DNA of 9,509 bases, from assembly GCA_018814745.1 (NCBI GenBank), contig JAHIZC010000091.1:1-9509 (forward strand), in the 5' to 3' direction. Under the pieces are notes generated by a model that was given only the letters and a program-made list of their open reading frames with translations, did not search any database and was not told the DNA's origin. A program made the translations under genes and the position numbers. Each line of letters starts with the position of its first letter. The stretch's first letter is position 1. The stretch is from Candidatus Omnitrophota bacterium. GTDB taxonomy: Bacteria; Omnitrophota; Gorgyraeia; Gygaellales; Profunditerraquicolaceae. Positions 6,079-9,509 of the stretch are shown in pieces.

Positions 6079-8502
6079 ATGTTTAATCGATTTACCGAGA
6101 GGGCAAGGAAAGTAATTATTTTAGCAAAAGAAGAGGCAAGGCGTTTTAATCATGATTATATCGGCACAGAACATATATTATTGGGTTTGGTTCGTGAAGG
6201 GGAAGGCGTGGCTGCTGCTGTATTACAGAAGATGGGAGTTTCTTTAGAAAATATCCGTTTAGAGATCGAAAAATTAGTCCAACCCGGGCCAAGCACTCAG
6301 ATCATTGGAGATATTCCTTTCACACCTCGGGCAAAGAAGGCCTTGGAGTTATCAGCGGAGGAAGCGCGTTCTTTAGGGCATAATTATATCGGCACAGAAC
6401 ACTTATTGCTTGGTTTGATCCGCGAAGGAGAAGGTATTGCTTCGCAGGTCTTATTGAATCTGGGATTGGATTTAAATAAAGTCAGAAATGAAGTAATGGA
6501 ACTCCTGGGTTCTGCGCTTCCCGATATTGGCAAGGGTGGTGCTGCTCAACAGGTAAAGAGTAAAACTCCGGCCCTGGATGCCTTTGGCCGCGATCTCACT
6601 ACTTTAGCCAAAGAGAATAAACTTGATCCGGTAATCAACCGGCATCAGGAGATAGAGAGAGTAATTCAGATCTTAAGCAGACGGACTAAGAATAATCCGG
6701 TTCTCTTGGGAGAAGCAGGTGTAGGCAAGACGGCAATAGTCGAAGGCCTGGCTCAGGCAATCGTCGCCGATAATGTCCCGGAAGTGCTGCGTAACAAACG
6801 CATGGTTATCTTGGATCTGGCCTTGATGGTTGCCGGAACTAAATACCGCGGACAGTTTGAGGAGAGGATTAAAGCGGTGATGGAGGAGATAAAACGCTCT
6901 CAGGACGTAATCATATTTATTGATGAGCTGCATACCCTAGTAGGCGCGGGAGCTGCAGAGGGTGCTATTGATGCTTCGAATATTTTAAAACCTTCTCTTT
7001 CCCGCGGTGAGATGCAGTGTATAGGTGCAACAACTATAGATGAGTACAGGAAGTACATTGAGAAAGATGCTGCTTTAGAGAGAAGGTTTCAGACGATTAT
7101 GGTCGAACCTCCTACGGTACCTCAGACTGTTGAGATATTAAAGGGATTAAGAGATAGGTATGAAGCGCATCACCGGGTCACTTTCCGCGATGATGCATTA
7201 GAGGCAGCAGCTAAGTTATCTGATAGGTATATCTCGGGCAGGTTTTTACCTGATAAGGCGATTGACCTGATTGATGAGACGGGTTCCCGGGCTAGGCTTA
7301 ATGTCCTGGTAGTGCCGCCTGATATAAAAAAATTAGAAGAGAAGGTAGAGTCACTACGCAAGGAAAAAGAGGATTATATCAAGAGTCAAAACTTTGAGAA
7401 AGCCGCTTCATTAAGAGATCAGGAGAGATTGACGCGGGGAGAATTAGAGAAATTGAACGCGGAGTGGTCCCAGGCAAAAGATAAGATGCGTCCGGAAGTG
7501 AACGAAGAGGATATCGCTAAGATAGTTTCGCAATGGACGGGTATACCGATATTTAGATTGGAACAAAAAGAGAGTGAAAAACTTCTTAAGATAGAAGAGG
7601 AATTACAAAAACACGTAGTAGGACAGGAGGAAGCAATAAAGGCAATTGCCCAGGCAGTCAGGCGCTCGCGAGCAGGCATAAAAGATCCTAAAAGGCCTAT
7701 CGGGTCGTTTATCTTTCTGGGCCCTACAGGCGTAGGAAAATCACTGCTCGCCAGGGCATTAGCTGACTTTATGTTCGGCAACGAGGAAGCACTGCTGCAA
7801 TTGGATATGTCCGAATATATGGAGAAGTTTAATGTCTCACGTCTTATCGGTGCACCTCCGGGATATGTGGGTTATGAAGAGGGAGGACAGCTTACCGAGA
7901 GAGTAAGACGAAGGCCGTATGCAGTGATACTTTTAGATGAAATCGAGAAGGCGCATCCGGATGTATTTAATTTATTACTTCAGGTGTTTGAGGATGGCAG
8001 ATTGACGGATAGTTTCGGCAGGAAAGTAGATTTCAGGAATACGATAGTGATCATGACATCTAATGTGGGAGCGGAGTTGATCCGCAAGACCAGTTCACTC
8101 GGTTTTAAGGCCCAGAATGAAGAAGTCGGCTACCAGGAGATGAAAGAGAAATTACTTGATCAGGTAAAACTTACTTTTAAGCCGGAGTTCTTAAATCGTA
8201 TAGATGATATTGTAGTTTTTCGTCAACTGGCAAAGGAAGATCTTCAGAAGATCGTGAATATTGAGATAGGTTTCGTAGAGGAGAGGCTTAAAGAGCAGGG
8301 TATAATCCTGGAAGTTACTCAGGATGCAAAAGAATTATTGATCGAAAAAGGCTTTGATCCTGTGTTCGGTGCAAGGCCATTAAAGCGGACGATACAGAGA
8401 TTCCTGGAGGATCCCCTAGCTTCAGAGATAATCTCCAAGAAGTTTAAAGAAGGTTCTAAGGTGAAGGTCTCACGTAAGAATCAGGAGTTGATATTTCAAT
8501 AA
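6079..8502 (+). CDS. clpC: ClpC-type AAA+ unfoldase, regulatory subunit of ClpCP
   Basis: ClpC unfolds substrates, including phosphoarginine-marked ones, and threads them into ClpP in the cytoplasm. The 807-residue protein is full length. Two Clp_N repeats lie at about 1-66 and 80-145; both contain YIGTEH followed by LLGL(V/I)REGEG, an internal duplication visible at DNA level. NBD1 has Walker A GEAGVGKT (211-218) and Walker B VIIFIDE (277-283). The middle domain (about 412-462) is short and includes a UVR motif around [19 protein letters not shown], diagnostic of ClpC rather than ClpA or ClpB. NBD2 has Walker A GPTGVGKS (548-555; serine in place of the usual threonine, still workable) and Walker B VILLDE (616-621). 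LGF at 674-676, after TSS, is the ClpP-docking loop. The ATG is supported by GAGAGG at 6068-6073. The stop overlaps the mlaE start. Confidence 0.97.
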   Translation: MFNRFTERARKVIILAKEEARRFNHDYIGTEHILLGLVREGEGVAAAVLQKMGVSLENIRLEIEKLVQPGPSTQIIGDIPFTPRAKKALELSAEEARSLGHNYIGTEHLLLGLIREGEGIASQVLLNLGLDLNKVRNEVMELLGSALPDIGKGGAAQQVKSKTPALDAFGRDLTTLAKENKLDPVINRHQEIERVIQILSRRTKNNPVLLGEAGVGKTAIVEGLAQAIVADNVPEVLRNKRMVILDLALMVAGTKYRGQFEERIKAVMEEIKRSQDVIIFIDELHTLVGAGAAEGAIDASNILKPSLSRGEMQCIGATTIDEYRKYIEKDAALERRFQTIMVEPPTVPQTVEILKGLRDRYEAHHRVTFRDDALEAAAKLSDRYISGRFLPDKAIDLIDETGSRARLNVLVVPPDIKKLEEKVESLRKEKEDYIKSQNFEKAASLRDQERLTRGELEKLNAEWSQAKDKMRPEVNEEDIAKIVSQWTGIPIFRLEQKESEKLLKIEEELQKHVVGQEEAIKAIAQAVRRSRAGIKDPKRPIGSFIFLGPTGVGKSLLARALADFMFGNEEALLQLDMSEYMEKFNVSRLIGAPPGYVGYEEGGQLTERVRRRPYAVILLDEIEKAHPDVFNLLLQVFEDGRLTDSFGRKVDFRNTIVIMTSNVGAELIRKTSSLGFKAQNEEVGYQEMKEKLLDQVKLTFKPEFLNRIDDIVVFRQLAKEDLQKIVNIEIGFVEERLKEQGIILEVTQDAKELLIEKGFDPVFGARPLKRTIQRFLEDPLASEIISKKFKEGSKVKVSRKNQELIFQ

Positions 8503-9287
8503 TGATCAGCCAATTTTTCGTAACTTTAGGCCATCGGGTATTTGCTGCGATGTATTTTCTGGGAGGCCTGGCGAATTTATTCTTCCAGACAATTTATTAT
8601 ACATTCCGGCCTCCTTTTCAGAAGGACCGTATAATGGAGCAGGCGAAGAAAGCCGGTTTCGATAGTTTCCCGATTGTTTCCTGCGTTGCTTTATTTATCG
8701 GTTTTATTTTTGCACTTCAGACAGCGTATTTTATGCAGCGTATGGGTTCTGAGATGTATATCGCCAGTTTAGTTGCGCTGGCTTTAGTCAGGGAGTTAGC
8801 CCCGGTGATTACCGCATTGGTAGTTGCCGGTAGAGTAGGTGCCTCAATTACTGCTGAGCTGGGTTCGATGCAGGTTACTGAGCAAATAGATGCCCTGGAG
8901 ACCCTGGCGGTGAGCCCGATAAAATATCTGGTTGTCCCGCGCTTCTTAGCACTGATGTTGGTCTTACCGATATTGACCCTTTATGCTAATGCCTTGGGGA
9001 TATTCGGCAGCTACTTAATCTGTGTATATAAATTAGGGATCTCATCTAGTATGTATCTGCAGATCACCTTTGATTCTCTACTCTATAAAGACCTATTTAC
9101 CGGGCTGTTAAAGACGATCTCTTTCGCTATGATTATTGCAATTATCAGTTGTTTTGAGGCGTTTAATGTAGAGGGTGGAGCAGAGGGGGTAGGAAGAGCT
9201 ACTACGCGTACAGTAGTTATGACATTTATGATGATTATTATTGCTGACTGTTTCTTCACCTCGATATTTTATTTTATATTTCCGTAA
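8502..9287 (+). CDS. mlaE: MlaE-family ABC transporter permease
   Basis: MlaE is the inner-membrane permease of the Mla phospholipid transporter, which works with MlaF (ATPase) and an MCE protein (MlaD) to keep outer-membrane lipid asymmetry. The 261-residue product is of family length. An N-terminal interfacial helix (about 12-35) is followed by hydrophobic segments near 56-75, 86-110, 143-175, 200-222 and 236-258. The conserved core reads RELAPVITALVVAGRVGAS (97-115), then ITAELGSMQVTEQIDAL (116-132), the hallmark of the MlaE/YrbE/TTG2B family. The ATG shares its A with the clpC TAA stop (TAATG). The nearest purine-rich site, AGGAG at 8483-8487, is 14 nt away, so translation is probably coupled to clpC by re-initiation. 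mlaF follows after a 142-nt gap. Confidence 0.95.
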   Translation: MISQFFVTLGHRVFAAMYFLGGLANLFFQTIYYTFRPPFQKDRIMEQAKKAGFDSFPIVSCVALFIGFIFALQTAYFMQRMGSEMYIASLVALALVRELAPVITALVVAGRVGASITAELGSMQVTEQIDALETLAVSPIKYLVVPRFLALMLVLPILTLYANALGIFGSYLICVYKLGISSSMYLQITFDSLLYKDLFTGLLKTISFAMIIAIISCFEAFNVEGGAEGVGRATTRTVVMTFMMIIIADCFFTSIFYFIFP

Positions 9288-9291
9288 ATGA

Positions 9292-9310
9292 GTCCCGCCA
9301 AAGACGGGAC
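9292..9310. repeat. GTCCCG/CGGGAC hairpin after mlaE
   Basis: GTCCCG (9292-9297) pairs perfectly with CGGGAC (9305-9310) around a 7-nt loop, starting 4 nt after the mlaE stop. The following bases GAATTTAA contain no uninterrupted T-run, so it is a poor intrinsic terminator. It has the same GTCCC/GGGAC core as the repeats after lysS and lolC, with the arms in the opposite order. Confidence 0.65.
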
Positions 9311-9318
9311 GAATTTAA

Positions 9319-9373
9319 CCCCGCCCTTTTGGCAAGTAGAAAATTCATGTTCGATTTGACCAAAAGAGCGGGG
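9319..9373. repeat. 14-bp inverted repeat with one mismatch, mlaE-mlaF gap
   Basis: CCCCGCCCTTTTGG (9319-9332) faces CCAAAAGAGCGGGG (9360-9373); 13 of 14 positions pair, with one C-A mismatch. A9318-T9374 adds a pair outside, and CAA (9333-9335) can pair with TTG (9356-9358) inside past a bulged A. The loop is about 20 nt and AT-rich. No T-run follows. The size and arm layout resemble the lolC-lolD element, though the arm sequence differs. Confidence 0.75.
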
Positions 9374-9386
9374 TAAGTTCAAACGG

Positions 9387-9419
9387 ATAACTTATGAGCG
9401 CTTGTGCTGCATAAGTTAT
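9387..9419. repeat. 10-bp AT-rich inverted repeat just before mlaF
   Basis: ATAACTTATG (9387-9396) and CATAAGTTAT (9410-9419) are exact reverse complements around a 13-nt loop in which AGC and GCT may also pair. The sequence after it is GTTTTCACTT, a short T-rich stretch, so a weak terminator or attenuator is conceivable. It ends only 10 nt before the mlaF ATG at 9430 and overlaps the alternative ATG at 9418, where it could restrict ribosome access. Confidence 0.65.
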
Positions 9420-9429
9420 GTTTTCACTT

Positions 9430-9509
9430 ATGATAGACATAATAGGGATAAATAAATCTTTTGATAGCCATAAGGTTATAGATAACTTAAATCTTAAGAT
9501 AGAGACAGG
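9430..9509 (+). CDS. mlaF: MlaF-type ABC transporter ATPase (partial, cut by window end)
   Basis: Twenty-six codons and two bases are visible, beginning MIDIIGINKSFDSHKVIDNL and continuing NLKIET. This is the typical first strand and turn of an ABC ATPase, ahead of the Walker A motif that would lie outside the window. Its position after mlaE makes it the expected ATPase of the phospholipid transporter. An in-frame ATG at 9418 would add MFSL; an in-frame TAA at 9412-9414 rules out anything longer. No Shine-Dalgarno is visible for either start, because the inverted repeat at 9387-9419 sits where it should be. Confidence 0.82.
   Translation, partial: MIDIIGINKSFDSHKVIDNLNLKIET

Noticed and set aside
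6160..6475. DNA direct repeat at the start of clpC as a mobile or recombination repeat
   Set aside because: The two similar stretches encode the two Clp_N repeats of the protein, an ancient domain duplication common to the family.
7360..7560. ClpB-type disaggregase rather than ClpC
   Set aside because: The middle domain is short and carries a UVR motif, and an LGF ClpP-docking loop is present. ClpB has a long coiled-coil middle domain and lacks the docking loop.
7419..7781. Minus-strand reading frame of 120 codons opposite clpC
   Set aside because: It is entirely inside the clpC coding region, with serine-rich low-complexity content typical of an antisense shadow and no ribosome site noticed.

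Overview
The window is a dense run of housekeeping genes, almost all on the plus strand, from a diderm bacterium. Nothing in it looks like a prophage, integron, CRISPR array or other accessory island. Lol genes (lipoprotein export) and Mla genes (outer-membrane lipid transport) imply an outer membrane. The same strand also carries mcsA-mcsB-clpC, the protein-arginine phosphorylation/degradation module best known from Firmicutes. This mixture, the moderately AT-rich codon use and the GGGGACGGTTCT-type inverted repeats between genes suggest an uncultivated lineage such as Omnitrophota or a neighbour. That placement is inference from overall impression, not a database match.

Layout. Positions 1-91 hold the probable start of a divergent minus-strand gene and a consensus promoter (TTGACA, 17 nt, TATAAT) ending 9 nt before lysS. 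lysS (92-1537) is followed by lolC (1577-2761) and lolD (2841-3512), a membrane subunit and ATPase of a lipoprotein-releasing ABC transporter. Next come ilvE (3523-4392), mcsA (4409-4924) and mcsB (4946-5995), tightly packed, then an 83-nt structured gap and clpC (6079-8502). mlaE (8502-9287) overlaps clpC by one base (TAATG). A 142-nt gap with three inverted repeats separates mlaE from a truncated mlaF (9430 to the window end).

How the genes work together. LysS charges tRNA-Lys and IlvE carries out branched-chain amino acid transamination. LolCD releases lipoproteins from the inner membrane, and MlaE/MlaF form the permease/ATPase core of a phospholipid transporter. McsA activates the arginine kinase McsB, whose phosphoarginine marks direct clients to ClpC, which would pass them to ClpP (not in the window). 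No ctsR, the usual repressor gene of this operon, and no CtsR or CIRCE operator is seen.

The least ordinary content is non-coding. Inverted repeats sit directly behind four stop codons (lysS, lolC, mcsB, mlaE), and several share a GGGAC/GTCCC core. One is a perfect 18-bp inverted repeat. At two junctions the downstream gene has no visible Shine-Dalgarno sequence. Inside lolD, five tandem degenerate 7-mers (AACCTAA type) have been absorbed into the reading frame. I see no clear undescribed multi-gene system; the best leads are these repeats and the CtsR-less phosphoarginine operon in a diderm.
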